A stretch of 64,000 nt of DNA from assembly GCF_018309085.1 (NCBI RefSeq), contig NZ_CP070502.1:3839001-3903000 (forward strand). Direction: 5' to 3'. The notes under the pieces are model-generated. The model worked only from the letters and a program-made list of their open reading frames with translations, searched no databases and was not told the origin of the DNA. Origin of the DNA: Sporosarcina sp. Marseille-Q4063. Lineage in GTDB: Bacteria > Bacillota > Bacilli > Bacillales_A > Planococcaceae. Shown piece after piece: positions 18,516 through 27,801 of the stretch (position 1 is its first letter; each line of letters opens with the position of its first letter). A program made the translations under genes and the position numbers.

Positions 18516-19799
18516 ATGTTTACTAAAAATCGATTAGAACAAGGTGTAACATTATATACCCGTAAGTCAGATCAATTCAAGACAGTAAACTTTGCTGTGA
18601 AGTGGAAAAGTAATTTGGATGTAAAGACCGCGGCCACACGTGCTGTGCTTGCAAACGTTTTAGAGGATTCGAACGGCATGTTCCGCACGCAAACAGCACT
18701 CCGAAATAAATTGGATGATTTATATGGAACAATCATGTACACGGGGGTAGCAAAACGCGGCGACACGCATATTTTGTCATTGAATATTGAATGTGTGAAT
18801 GATGAATATCTAACAGATGGCGGCGTTCTAGATGAAGCAATAAAATTACTTGGAACTTTTATTTTCAATCCGAATCTTGAGGGTGGAAATTTCAATTCTG
18901 ACATCGTGGAACGGGAGAAAAAATCAGTTCGTGAAAGAATTCGATCGCAATATGATAATAAAACAAGTTATGCCCAACAGCGCATGCTTGAAATCTTGCG
19001 GCCGAATAGCCCGATTTCGACTAGCTCGGATGGCACAGAGGAAGCAGTAGCAGAGATAACACCTGAGACAATACTTGCAACTTATAAATCGATGATTGAG
19101 GAAGACACCGTTGACATTTATGTTGCAGGCGATATCGACGAGACGGAAATTGCCGAAAAGTTAAAAGCGGTTCTATCGTTTGGCGCTCGTCCCGCGCGTA
19201 AAGTAGAAACATTTAAGACAACAGAAAAGACCAATCGGGCCGAACCTGAACATGTGAACGAAAAGCAAGACATGAAACAAGGAAAGCTCCACCTGGGCTT
19301 TAGTACGCCTATTACTATTTATCACCCCGATTACACCAAAATGCAAATGATGAATGGTGTGTTTGGCGGTTTTGCTCACAGTAAATTATTTATGAATGTT
19401 CGTGAAAAAGAAAGTATGGCCTATTACGCGTCTAGTTCTTATGCTTCCCATTATGGGCTAGTTTCTGTCATGGCAGGGATTGACGCCAAACTAGAAGAAA
19501 AAGCTGTATCGCTTATTAAGGAACAACTTTTAGCACTTCAAAATGGAGAGATAACGGATCTTGAATTAGATCAAACTAAAGCTTTACTAACCAATAGTAT
19601 TACTAGTACATTCGATTCGGCAAGAGGGCAAATAGAAGTATACGATCAGTTTAAAGAACTTGATGAAGATTTCACTGCGGATTATCTCATTGCCAAATGG
19701 GATGCCGTTACGAAAGATGATGTGAAGAAGATGGCAAAGGACGTTCAATTGGAAGTCGTTTATTTGTTGTCGGGTAAGGAGGGTACTTCTAATGAATAA
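18516..19799 (+). CDS. ymfF: M16-family peptidase-like protein YmfF
   Basis: 427 aa, matching the usual YmfF length. It has the two-domain M16 fold (for example KLDDLYGTIMYTGVAKRG and VFGGFAHSKLFMNVREKESMAYYASS) but no HxxEH zinc motif, so it is likely the non-catalytic partner of YmfH, like the alpha subunit of processing peptidases. ATG 18516 follows GAGGTGTTAGG; the open frame upstream to 18420 starts within the nup terminator and is rejected. It overlaps ymfH by 8 nt. Confidence 0.9.
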   Translation: MFTKNRLEQGVTLYTRKSDQFKTVNFAVKWKSNLDVKTAATRAVLANVLEDSNGMFRTQTALRNKLDDLYGTIMYTGVAKRGDTHILSLNIECVNDEYLTDGGVLDEAIKLLGTFIFNPNLEGGNFNSDIVEREKKSVRERIRSQYDNKTSYAQQRMLEILRPNSPISTSSDGTEEAVAEITPETILATYKSMIEEDTVDIYVAGDIDETEIAEKLKAVLSFGARPARKVETFKTTEKTNRAEPEHVNEKQDMKQGKLHLGFSTPITIYHPDYTKMQMMNGVFGGFAHSKLFMNVREKESMAYYASSSYASHYGLVSVMAGIDAKLEEKAVSLIKEQLLALQNGEITDLELDQTKALLTNSITSTFDSARGQIEVYDQFKELDEDFTADYLIAKWDAVTKDDVKKMAKDVQLEVVYLLSGKEGTSNE

Positions 19800-21093
19800 A
19801 GTGCATTTTGAAAACTTGCAGGAAACTTTATATAATGAGAAGTTGGAAAACGGTCTTGACGTTTATATTTTACCAAAACGTGGATTTTCAAAGACATATG
19901 TAACCTTTACAACAAAATACGGTTCTATCGACAGGACATTTATTCCGCTTGGTAAAAATGAAGAAGTAACTGTACCTGACGGGATCGCTCATTTTCTAGA
20001 ACATAAACTATTTGAAAAAGAAGATGGTGACGTGTTTCAAGAATTTAGCGTTCTGGGCGGATCGGCGAATGCATTTACATCATTTACGAGAACTTCTTAT
20101 CTTTTTTCTGCAACGGATAAATTATATGAGAATACGAAAGTGCTCCTTGATTTCGTGCAGGAACCCTATTTCACGGAAAAAACTGTTGAAAAAGAAAAAG
20201 GGATTATCGGACAAGAAATCACCATGTATGATGATCAACCAGACTGGCGTTTATATTTTGGCATGATTGAAAATATGTTCCATGAGCATCCGGTGAAAAT
20301 CGATATTGCGGGAACAATTGAATCGATTGATGAGATTACTGCTGAACATTTACATGAATGTTACGAAACATTTTATCATCCATCAAATATGGTGTTTTTT
20401 GTCGTAGGTGCTGTGGATCCAGAAGAAATGATGAATTTCATAAAGGAAAACCAAAACAACAAAACATTTAGTCAACCAGAAGAAATCACTCGAAGTTTTC
20501 CGGAAGAACCCGATTCTGTTGCCCAACAGGAACGAACGCTTTCAATGGATGTAACAAAACCGAAACTTAGTTTTGGTATGAAGTGCACAAAGACGGATGT
20601 TTCAGGTGAGAAAATGCTCATCCGTGAACTCGCATCTGAACTGGTAATGGATGTTTTATTCGGAAGATCATCCGAATTTTACGCGAGAGCTTATAAGAAT
20701 GATTTAATCGATGAATCTTATTCATACAGCTTTATGCTGGAAAACGGATTTGGCTTCTCAATGATTTCATCCGATTCCGAAAATCCTGAGGATCTGGAAA
20801 AAGCAATTCGGTCTACGCTGAAAGAAGCAACGACGACATGGCCGATAACAGATGAAGATTTGGATCGTCAAAGAAAACGAAAAATCGGTCAATTTATGCG
20901 TTCTTTAAATTCAATTGAATTTATTGCAAACCAATTTACCAGATATTCGTTTAACGATATGAATTTATTTGATGTCGTTCCTACACTTGAAAAAATGACG
21001 CTTGAAGATTTGAAAAACGCTTTCTCAACGTTCAATGATGAAAGTGGTTTTACAGTTTATAAAGTTCTTCCAGCAGAAAAAGAAAATGCATAA
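19792..21093 (+). CDS. ymfH: M16-family zinc peptidase YmfH
   Basis: 433 aa catalytic-type M16 peptidase. The zinc motif HFLEH lies at about residues 66-70 (IAHFLEHKLFEKEDGD), followed by SANAFTSFTRTSYLF and the distal glutamate region KGIIGQEITMYDDQPDWR. Probably forms a heterodimer with YmfF encoded just upstream with overlapping frames. Substrate unknown; no signal peptide is seen. Confidence 0.92.
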   Translation: MNKVHFENLQETLYNEKLENGLDVYILPKRGFSKTYVTFTTKYGSIDRTFIPLGKNEEVTVPDGIAHFLEHKLFEKEDGDVFQEFSVLGGSANAFTSFTRTSYLFSATDKLYENTKVLLDFVQEPYFTEKTVEKEKGIIGQEITMYDDQPDWRLYFGMIENMFHEHPVKIDIAGTIESIDEITAEHLHECYETFYHPSNMVFFVVGAVDPEEMMNFIKENQNNKTFSQPEEITRSFPEEPDSVAQQERTLSMDVTKPKLSFGMKCTKTDVSGEKMLIRELASELVMDVLFGRSSEFYARAYKNDLIDESYSYSFMLENGFGFSMISSDSENPEDLEKAIRSTLKEATTTWPITDEDLDRQRKRKIGQFMRSLNSIEFIANQFTRYSFNDMNLFDVVPTLEKMTLEDLKNAFSTFNDESGFTVYKVLPAEKENA

Positions 21094-21820
21094 TCAACGC
21101 TTTGCGGTAGTCCTAGGTGCATCTGGCGAGATTGGGCAGGCAATTTGTCATAATCTCGCGGCGCTTGGATGGTCGCTTTACATTCATTTCAATGAAAGTG
21201 AATTAGAAGCCGAAAACCTACAAGTGACATTAAGCAAGCAGTTTCCGGAGCTTTCTTTTAAAGTCGTACAAGCTGATTTTTCGAGAAGTGACGGTGCAAA
21301 AGTATTGGTGGAACAATTAACGGACGTACATGCCGTTATTGTTGCAAATGGCCAGCCAATGTACAAATTGCTCTCCGAAACAACTACGGCGGATATGGAT
21401 GCGCTTTGGAAAGTCCATGTTCAAAATCCGGCTCAATTCATCGGCCTGATTTCATCGAAACTTCGACTTAGCAACCCATCTTATATTGTTTTTATCGGCT
21501 CAATCTGGGGAAACACTGGGGCCGCTGGAGAAGTTATGTATTCAGCAGTCAAAGGTGCCCAGCACGCTTTCGTTAAAGCGTACGCAAAAGAAGCTGCTTA
21601 TTCCGGTGTCCGTGTTAATGCGGTTGCACCAGGATGGATCGAAACACGGATGAATGATTTGATTCCTGAAGATGAGCGGCAAATGATAGTCGATGAGATC
21701 CCGCTTATGAAAGTAGGAACACCAAAAAATGTAGCAGATGCGGTTGAGTTTCTTCTTAGTGGAAAAGCAGACTATATGACAGGAGAAATAGTAAAAGTGA
21801 ATGGCGGATGGTATATTTAA
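21086..21820 (+). CDS. ymfI: Short-chain dehydrogenase/reductase YmfI
   Basis: 244 aa SDR. N-terminal cofactor motif GASGEIGQA (TGxxxGxG type), active-site residues Ser in FIGSIWG and YxxxK as YSAVK, then GWIETRMND and a C-terminal GEIVKVNGGW. The architecture is FabG-like, but the substrate is not known. ATG 21086 overlaps the ymfH stop. In B. subtilis a DUF3243 gene (ymfJ) follows; here it is absent and 151 nt separate ymfI from ymfK. Confidence 0.92.
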   Translation: MHNQRFAVVLGASGEIGQAICHNLAALGWSLYIHFNESELEAENLQVTLSKQFPELSFKVVQADFSRSDGAKVLVEQLTDVHAVIVANGQPMYKLLSETTTADMDALWKVHVQNPAQFIGLISSKLRLSNPSYIVFIGSIWGNTGAAGEVMYSAVKGAQHAFVKAYAKEAAYSGVRVNAVAPGWIETRMNDLIPEDERQMIVDEIPLMKVGTPKNVADAVEFLLSGKADYMTGEIVKVNGGWYI

Positions 21821-21971
21821 CAAGTTTTCGACGCATATATACGCAAAATCCAACTTAATTCTTGTAATATCTCCAGCTTTTTACTTTATTCCTTTTCTTA
21901 CTGTCTAAAATCCGTTATCATGGAACTATGTACGTTTTCAGGCGTCCTTATTACCGGAAGGGGTGTGTCGA

Positions 21972-22793
21972 ATGGGGAAATGGTATCTCGAATATGAAAT
22001 TCAAGTGAACCGCCCAGGACTACTCGGGGATATTTCATCACTACTAGGCATGTTGAGGGTCAATATTGCAACAATTAATAGTGTGGACGGTGGACATGAA
22101 AGAGCAGAAGGCGGCTTACATCGAGGGCTTTTATTAACAACTGAGGATGACGACCAAATTCAACGTTTTGAACAAATAGCCTCAACCATGGATACGATTA
22201 AAATCAAGAAAATTCGAGAACCTAAATTGAGCGATATTCTTGCAGTTCGTCATGGACGTTATATATTGCGAGATACTGAAGATCGCAAGACTTTCAGGTT
22301 TCTTCGAAGTGAACTTGGAATTCTAGTCGACTTTATGGCAGAGTTATTTAAGGAAGAAGGCCATAAGCTAATTGGCATTCGGGGCATGCCGCGTGTTGGT
22401 AAAACAGAATCGGTTGTTGCCGCAAGTGTTTGTGCAAATAAGAAATGGATTTTTCTTTCTTCTACGATGATAAAGCAAACGGTTCGGAATACGCTTGCAG
22501 GAGATGAGTTTTCTAAAGATAATATTTTTATCTTAGATGGGATTGTCTCGCGTAAAGCGGCAGACGAACGACATTTACAACTTGTTCGGGAGATGATGCG
22601 CATACCTTCAATAAAAGTAGTCGAGCATCCAGATATATTTGTACAACATTCCGAGTACAATATTGAGGATTTTGATTATATTATCGAATTGCGAACTGAA
22701 CATGATCAAGAAATTACATACGAAATGATGGAGAAAAACCACATGATGTCCAATCGAGGGGCAACAGGTGGATTCGACATCTTTAACCTTTGA
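21972..22793 (+). CDS. ymfK: DUF3388 protein YmfK (ACT-like plus P-loop-like)
   Basis: 273 aa protein of unknown function, conserved next to rodZ-pgsA in Bacillales. The first 70 residues read like an ACT regulatory domain (VNRPGLLGDISSLLGML then VNIATINSVD). Near residue 140 is GMPRVGKTES, which fits a Walker A consensus, followed by hydrophobic strands ending in FILDG that could be a Walker B. I infer a ligand-sensing nucleotide-binding protein, but no function is established. ATG 21972 follows GGAAGGGG by 8 nt; an upstream in-frame GTG (21963) overlaps that site. Confidence 0.8.
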   Translation: MGKWYLEYEIQVNRPGLLGDISSLLGMLRVNIATINSVDGGHERAEGGLHRGLLLTTEDDDQIQRFEQIASTMDTIKIKKIREPKLSDILAVRHGRYILRDTEDRKTFRFLRSELGILVDFMAELFKEEGHKLIGIRGMPRVGKTESVVAASVCANKKWIFLSSTMIKQTVRNTLAGDEFSKDNIFILDGIVSRKAADERHLQLVREMMRIPSIKVVEHPDIFVQHSEYNIEDFDYIIELRTEHDQEITYEMMEKNHMMSNRGATGGFDIFNL

Positions 22794-22815
22794 TAGGAAT
22801 AGGTAGGTGTTTTAG

Positions 22816-23697
22816 GTGACCGGACTAGGTGACCGTCTCAGAGAGGCGAGAAAAGCGAAAGGCTACTCATTAGATGATTTACAATCAATAACAAAGATAC
22901 AGAAACGGTATTTATCGGGTATCGAGAATGAAGAATTTGGATCGATGCCAGGGTCATTCTATGTCCGTGCTTTTATTAAGCAATATGCGGAAGCAGTCGG
23001 GCTAGATGCGGACGAGATGCTTCTTTTGTATCGCGACAGCTCTGGAAAATTGGAGTTGAAAGAAGAAGAACAGCAACATGCTCCTCAAACATTATCGCGT
23101 CGAAGCGGTTCCAGAAACAATCGCCTCAATGAAGTGTTGCCGAAAATAATTGTGGCATTATTTATTATCGTAATTATTGTTGCCGTATGGTTTTTAAATA
23201 AATATCACGTTGCAAATAAAAATGATGAGGTCGGGACGGAAGACTCAATAATCGTCGATAATGAACAACCTGCTGATACCAATAAAGATGATGGCACAAA
23301 TGGTGATGCAGCAGGCGATGACACGGATGTCGAAGAAGATGCTGAAGAGACTGAAGAACCAGCTGTTGAACAAGTATTAACACATGAAAGATCAGCTGGA
23401 GAAGACTCTTTTTACAGGCTTTCCAACGCTGAAGGACTTAAACTTGAAATTCGGACGAACGGTGATTCGTGGATTGGCGTATTAGACCGTTCAAATACAG
23501 AACGAATGCCAAAACCAAGAGGCGCCGATACATTTAAAGCAGGCGAGTCGGTGGAAATTGATGCTTCAGATACGGACTGGGTGCGAATTCGAGTAGGTCG
23601 CACTGCGTCAACGGAAATTTATGTGAACGGCGAGTTGCTTGAATACCCAGATAATCGCACGACACAAAATATTATTATAGAATATGAGAAAGAATAA
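22816..23697 (+). CDS. rodZ: RodZ-like cell-shape protein (YmfM)
   Basis: 293 aa. Cytoplasmic helix-turn-helix domain (LGDRLREARKAKGYSLDDL, residues about 4-65) as in RodZ, which binds MreB; one membrane segment (IIVALFIIVIIVAVWFL, about residues 115-131); an acidic Asp/Glu-rich linker; and a C-terminal DUF4115 beta domain outside the membrane. GTG 22816 follows AGGTAGG; no better start is visible. It precedes pgsA, from which a hairpin terminator separates it. Confidence 0.9.
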   Translation: MTGLGDRLREARKAKGYSLDDLQSITKIQKRYLSGIENEEFGSMPGSFYVRAFIKQYAEAVGLDADEMLLLYRDSSGKLELKEEEQQHAPQTLSRRSGSRNNRLNEVLPKIIVALFIIVIIVAVWFLNKYHVANKNDEVGTEDSIIVDNEQPADTNKDDGTNGDAAGDDTDVEEDAEETEEPAVEQVLTHERSAGEDSFYRLSNAEGLKLEIRTNGDSWIGVLDRSNTERMPKPRGADTFKAGESVEIDASDTDWVRIRVGRTASTEIYVNGELLEYPDNRTTQNIIIEYEKE

Positions 23698-23727
23698 TAG
23701 TCATCTAGCCAGATGACTATTTTCTTT
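23696..23727 (+). terminator. Intrinsic terminator between rodZ and pgsA
   Basis: Perfect 11-bp stem AATAGTCATCT / AGATGACTATT with an AGCC loop, then TTTCTTT. It covers an ATG at 23713 that is in frame with pgsA, arguing against that start. Confidence 0.8.
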
Positions 23728-23745
23728 GAAAGGATAGTGTCCCAT

Positions 23746-24324
23746 TTGAATTTACCAAATAAAATTACAGTTTCACGCATTTTATTAATTCCGGTGTTCA
23801 TGCTCTTCATGCTTGTCGATTTTAATTTTGGAACGGTTAATCTACTCAATACAGATATACAGACAAGTCATGTAATCGGCGGATTGATATTTATTATTGC
23901 ATCCATTACAGATTGGCTTGACGGCTATATTGCTCGGAAATATGAGCTCATTACGAATATGGGTAAGTTTCTAGATCCACTTGCGGATAAGTTACTCGTT
24001 TCAGCGGCACTTATTATTTTAGTTGAGCTTGGTTCTGCGCCTTCGTGGATTATTATTGTCATTATTAGCCGCGAATTTGCAGTTACAGGCCTTCGTTTAA
24101 TTCTTGCGGGCGGCGGGGAAGTTGTAGCCGCAAATCAACTAGGAAAAATCAAAACCGTGACACAGATTTTAGCTATTATTTCACTGCTGTTCAATAATAT
24201 CTATTTCGAGTCAATCGGCGTGCCATTTGGAACGATCATGCTATACATTGCATTATTCTTCACAGTTTGGTCAGGCGTTGACTATTTTTATAAAAATAGA
24301 CGCGTTTTACTCGAATCAATGTAA
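23746..24324 (+). CDS. pgsA: CDP-diacylglycerol-glycerol-3-phosphate phosphatidyltransferase
   Basis: Membrane enzyme making phosphatidylglycerol phosphate, the first committed step to phosphatidylglycerol and cardiolipin. 192 aa. The CDP-alcohol phosphotransferase signature DG-x2-AR-x8-G-x3-D-x3-D is visible in DWLDGYIARKYELI then GKFLDPLADK. TTG 23746 gives the family start MNLPNKITVSR and follows GAAAGGA; the earlier ATG (23713) lies in the rodZ terminator. Encoded with cinA 13 nt downstream. Confidence 0.95.
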   Translation: MNLPNKITVSRILLIPVFMLFMLVDFNFGTVNLLNTDIQTSHVIGGLIFIIASITDWLDGYIARKYELITNMGKFLDPLADKLLVSAALIILVELGSAPSWIIIVIISREFAVTGLRLILAGGGEVVAANQLGKIKTVTQILAIISLLFNNIYFESIGVPFGTIMLYIALFFTVWSGVDYFYKNRRVLLESM

Positions 24325-24337
24325 GGGGGATTTGGTT

Positions 24338-25576
24338 ATGAAAGTTGAGATTATTGCTGTTGGCTCCGAATTATTACTCGGTCAAATTACGAACACTAAC
24401 GCGGCCTTTATGTCGTCCCGTCTTGCAGAAATAGGGGTAGACGTGTATTTTCACACAGTAGTCGGAGATAATCCGAAGCGGTTAGAAGAAGCAATTACGA
24501 TTGCGGAAAAACGTGCGAATGTTCTTGTTTTCTCGGGGGGACTCGGACCGACTAAAGACGATATGACAAAAGAAACAATAGCTAAACATATCGGCTTATC
24601 ACTAGTAAGTGATGATGAAGCACTTAAACAAATTGAACAGTATTTTGAGCGAAGTAAGCGCGGCATGACGGAAAACAATAAAAAACAAGCTTTAGTATTA
24701 GAAGGCTCGGAAGTACTTCCGAATCGTACTGGAATGGCCCCAGGAATGGTTGTTGAAAAAGAAGGTATTCAATACATACTTTTACCAGGGCCGCCTCATG
24801 AGCTGCAACCGATGTTCGTTGATGAAGCAATTCCATATTTGCTTAAGGTCAATGGTAAAAAAGAAGTGATTACATCACGTGTCTTGAAGTTTTACGGGAT
24901 CGGCGAAGCGGAACTTGAACATCGCATTCAACCACTTTTAGAAAAACAGTCCAATCCAACCGTGGCTCCTTTAGCGACGGCTGAAGCGGTCACGTTACGA
25001 ATTACTGCAAAAGCGAGTACAATCGATGAAGCCAATCAACTGATCGATCCAGTTGAAGAAGAAATTCGTTCCATCGTAGGCGAATACATATATGGAATCG
25101 ACGATGACACATTATCTTCAAAAGCTGTAGAACTACTGAAGAAAAAAGGATTTACATTATCAGCTGCGGAAAGTTTAACGGCAGGTTTATTCCTCGCTGA
25201 ACTTGCTGACGAACCTGGAATTAGCGGCACACTATCTGGCGGAGTTATCGTTTACGACGAAGAAGCAAAAGTAAATCAACTTGGTGTCGAACAGAAATTG
25301 CTTGATGAGTACGGCGTGGTGAGTAAGGAATGTGCCGGATCTCTCGCATTCAATGTCCAACAGAAATTCAAAACAAATGTCGGCGTTGGAATAACAGGTG
25401 CGGCAGGCCCGACTCCACATGATGGAGAACCAGTGGGCACTGTTTGGATAGGTATCGCTTTGCCAAATGAAAAGCCTGCAACATACAAACTTTTATTATC
25501 AGGAACGAGAAATAACAATCGCCTGCGTTCAGCACGTTTTGCGCTTTATTACTTGATCAAAGAGCTTTCGAAATAG
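24338..25576 (+). CDS. cinA: CinA, nicotinamide-nucleotide amidase/competence-damage protein
   Basis: 412 aa, two domains: an N-terminal MoCF-like domain (IIAVGSELLLGQITNTNAAFMS and FSGGLGPTKDDMTKE) and a C-terminal amidase that deamidates NMN (AESLTAGLFLAELADEPG, GVGITGAAGPTPHDGEPVG, divided here). It belongs to the pyridine nucleotide cycle and in many Gram-positives is co-expressed with recA in competence or SOS. ATG 24338 follows AAGGGGGA. recA lies about 195 nt downstream behind its own promoter and LexA site. Confidence 0.95.
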   Translation: MKVEIIAVGSELLLGQITNTNAAFMSSRLAEIGVDVYFHTVVGDNPKRLEEAITIAEKRANVLVFSGGLGPTKDDMTKETIAKHIGLSLVSDDEALKQIEQYFERSKRGMTENNKKQALVLEGSEVLPNRTGMAPGMVVEKEGIQYILLPGPPHELQPMFVDEAIPYLLKVNGKKEVITSRVLKFYGIGEAELEHRIQPLLEKQSNPTVAPLATAEAVTLRITAKASTIDEANQLIDPVEEEIRSIVGEYIYGIDDDTLSSKAVELLKKKGFTLSAAESLTAGLFLAELADEPGISGTLSGGVIVYDEEAKVNQLGVEQKLLDEYGVVSKECAGSLAFNVQQKFKTNVGVGITGAAGPTPHDGEPVGTVWIGIALPNEKPATYKLLLSGTRNNNRLRSARFALYYLIKELSK

Positions 25577-25596
25577 TAAAGGTTGATAATTTTATT

Positions 25597-25626
25597 TTGA
25601 CAGCTATTTTCATATGAAAATTTAAT
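25597..25626 (+). promoter_or_regulatory. Possible upstream recA promoter with a palindromic spacer
   Basis: TTGACA (25597-25602), 18-nt spacer, TTTAAT (25621-25626). The spacer contains the perfect palindrome TTTTCATATGAAAA (25607-25620), a possible operator. Confidence 0.35.
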
Positions 25627-25673
25627 AATCACCCCTATTTGATATGAATAATTTCATTTCAATAAAATTCTCT

Positions 25674-25687
25674 CGAATAAACGTTCG
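25674..25687 (+). promoter_or_regulatory. LexA operator of recA
   Basis: CGAATAAACGTTCG fits the Gram-positive SOS box CGAAC-N4-GTTCG with one change. It is 17 nt upstream of a perfect TATAAT (25705-25710), overlapping where the -35 would be, so LexA would block polymerase. Confidence 0.85.
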
Positions 25688-25770
25688 CTTTTTTGTTGTG
25701 TATTTATAATAAAAGAGGTATAGTAAGAACAGATAGAAAAACAGGAATTAATTTGAGGGAGGAAATTTAT

Positions 25771-26844
25771 TTGAAAAATCGTAAAGCAGCATTAGATATG
25801 GCGTTAAAGCAAATTGAGAAACAATTTGGTAAAGGATCTGTTATGAAACTTGGTGAAAAAACGGATCGCCAAATTTCAACAACGTCAAGCGGATCACTCT
25901 CCCTAGACATCGCACTTGGAGTAGGCGGATATCCACGTGGCCGGGTTGTAGAAATTTATGGACCTGAGAGTTCAGGTAAAACGACAGTCGCACTCCATGC
26001 GATTGCCGCAGCACAGGCAGAAGGTGGAACAGCCGCATTTATTGACGCGGAGCATGCACTTGATCCTGAATATGCAAAACGTCTTGGTGTTAATATAGAT
26101 GAACTTTTATTATCACAACCTGATACAGGAGAACAAGCACTCGAAATTTGTGAGGCGCTTGTTCGTAGTGGCGCGGTCGACATTGTCGTCGTTGACTCGG
26201 TTGCTGCTCTTGTTCCAAAAGCTGAAATTGAAGGAGAGATGGGCGACTCGCACGTTGGTTTGCAAGCGCGCTTGATGTCTCAAGCACTTCGTAAATTATC
26301 GGGTGCCATTAATAAATCAAGAACGAACGCAATTTTCATCAACCAAATCCGTGAAAAAGTCGGGGTCATGTTCGGTAGTCCTGAAGTTACACCAGGAGGA
26401 CGTGCACTGAAGTTTTATGCTTCAGTTCGGATTGATGTTCGCCGCGGAGAAGCTATTAAACAGGGAACTGAAATTGTCGGAAACAAGACGCGTATCAGAG
26501 TCGTGAAAAACAAAGTCGCGCCACCATTCCGTCTTGCTGAAGTCGATATTATGTACGGCTTGGGCATTTCGCAAGAAGGTGAAATTGTAGACCTCGGTAC
26601 TGAAGTAGAAGTAGTTCAACGTAGTGGGTCATGGTATTCCTACGAAGGAGAGCGTCTGGGACAGGGTCGAGAAAACGCGAAGCAATTCTTGATCGAAAAT
26701 CCGGATGTTAAAAAAGCCATTGATAAAAAAATTCGCGATCATTATAACCTTGACGGAGAAGCTACAGTCGTTGAAGGACATGATGTAGATGATGAAGCTG
26801 AAGCTAAAGAACTCGAATTATTACTAGATGACGAAAAGAACTAA
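25771..26844 (+). CDS. recA: Recombinase A
   Basis: ATP-dependent strand-exchange protein and co-protease for LexA self-cleavage. 357 aa. Walker [10 protein letters not shown] at about residue 64, [22 protein letters not shown] as Walker B, the L2 region ([17 protein letters not shown]) and an acidic C-terminus are all normal. The start is TTG at 25771, 8 nt after AGGGAGG and giving the family start (M)[19 protein letters not shown]; an ATG start would need an implausible 26-residue extension. LexA-regulated; a strong terminator follows. Confidence 0.97.
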   Translation: MKNRKAALDMALKQIEKQFGKGSVMKLGEKTDRQISTTSSGSLSLDIALGVGGYPRGRVVEIYGPESSGKTTVALHAIAAAQAEGGTAAFIDAEHALDPEYAKRLGVNIDELLLSQPDTGEQALEICEALVRSGAVDIVVVDSVAALVPKAEIEGEMGDSHVGLQARLMSQALRKLSGAINKSRTNAIFINQIREKVGVMFGSPEVTPGGRALKFYASVRIDVRRGEAIKQGTEIVGNKTRIRVVKNKVAPPFRLAEVDIMYGLGISQEGEIVDLGTEVEVVQRSGSWYSYEGERLGQGRENAKQFLIENPDVKKAIDKKIRDHYNLDGEATVVEGHDVDDEAEAKELELLLDDEKN

Positions 26845-26860
26845 TAATAAGGCTTGCTAG

Positions 26861-26893
26861 ACGGTTCACTCCTAAAAGAGTGGACCGTTTTTT
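26861..26893 (+). terminator. Intrinsic terminator after recA
   Basis: 11-bp stem ACGGTTCACTC / GAGTGGACCGT (one G-T pair) with a CTAAAA loop and a T7 tract. Confidence 0.93.
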
Positions 26894-26920
26894 TGGTGTG
26901 TGGACTGGGAGGGGTGGCGG

Positions 26921-27682
26921 TTGCTACAATATCGCGCCGCGTTGCTCCCGTATCGCATGAGTTTATTCCCGTTGCGCCGTGGTTTGTTCCCGTAGCGGGT
27001 CCCGCGGTGGTTTTATTCCCGTATCGCGCCGTGTTGCTCCCGTATCGTATGAGTTTATTCCCGTTGCGCCGTGGTTTGTTCCCGTAGCGGGTCCCGCGGA
27101 GTTTTTATTCCCTTATCGCGCCGTGTTGCTCCCGTATCGTATGAGTTTATTCCCGTTGCGCCGTGGTTTGTTCCCGCAGCGGGTCCCGCGGAGTTTTTAT
27201 TCCCGTATCGCGCCGCGTTGCTCCCGTATCGCATGAGTTTATTCCCGTTGCTCCGAGGTTTGTTCCCGCAGCGGGTCCCGCGGAGTTTTTATTCCCTTAT
27301 CGCGCCGCGTTGCTCCCGTATCGCATGAGTTTATTCCCGTTGCGCCGTGGTTTGTTCCCGCAGCGGGTCCCGCGGAGTTTTTATTCCCTTATCGCGCCGC
27401 GTTGCTCCCGTATCGCATGAGTTTATCCCGTTGCTCCGAGGTTTGTTCCCGCAGCGGGTCCCGAGGAGTTTTTATTCCCGTATCGCACAGCGTTGCTCCC
27501 GTATCGCATGAGTTTATTCCCGTTGCGCCGTGGTTTGTTCCCGCAGCGGGTCCCGCGGAGTTTTTATTCCCGTATCGCGCCGCGTTGCTCCCGTATCGCA
27601 TGAGTTTATTCCCGTTGCGCCGTGGTTTGTTCCCGTAGCGGGTCCCGCGGAGTTTTTATTCCCGGTTCTCCCCAGTTTATTC
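26921..27682. repeat. 92-bp tandem array with internal 21/21/29/21-nt phasing
   Basis: About eight copies of a 92-bp unit. The marker GTTGCTCCCG begins at 26941, 27033, 27125, 27217, 27309, 27401, 27492 and 27584; one copy has a single-base deletion. Within each unit four cores (TTGCTC, TTATTC, TTGTTC, TTATTC, nearly all followed by CCG) are spaced 21, 21, 29 and 21 nt. Degenerate cores continue the phase at 26921 and 27677. On the minus strand the cores read CGGGAGCAA, CGGGAATAA and CGGGAACAA. 92 is not a multiple of three, so the long overlapping open frames here in all phases are not evidence of a gene. It lies between the recA terminator and the rny promoter. Confidence 0.93.
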
Positions 27683-27801
27683 CAACACCAAAGCCCACTT
27701 CACGTACTACGGCCCCCCAACAAACGCTTCTATTTACCCAATAATATCTTCTCGAACATACTAACTCCTCAATTAATCAGTAAGAAAGGACTTGTGTATC
27801 C

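Noticed and set aside
26921..27682. CRISPR array
   Set aside because: The intervals between cores are themselves repeated, not unique spacers; there are no 25-37 nt direct repeats with 30-40 nt variable spacers, and no cas genes nearby.
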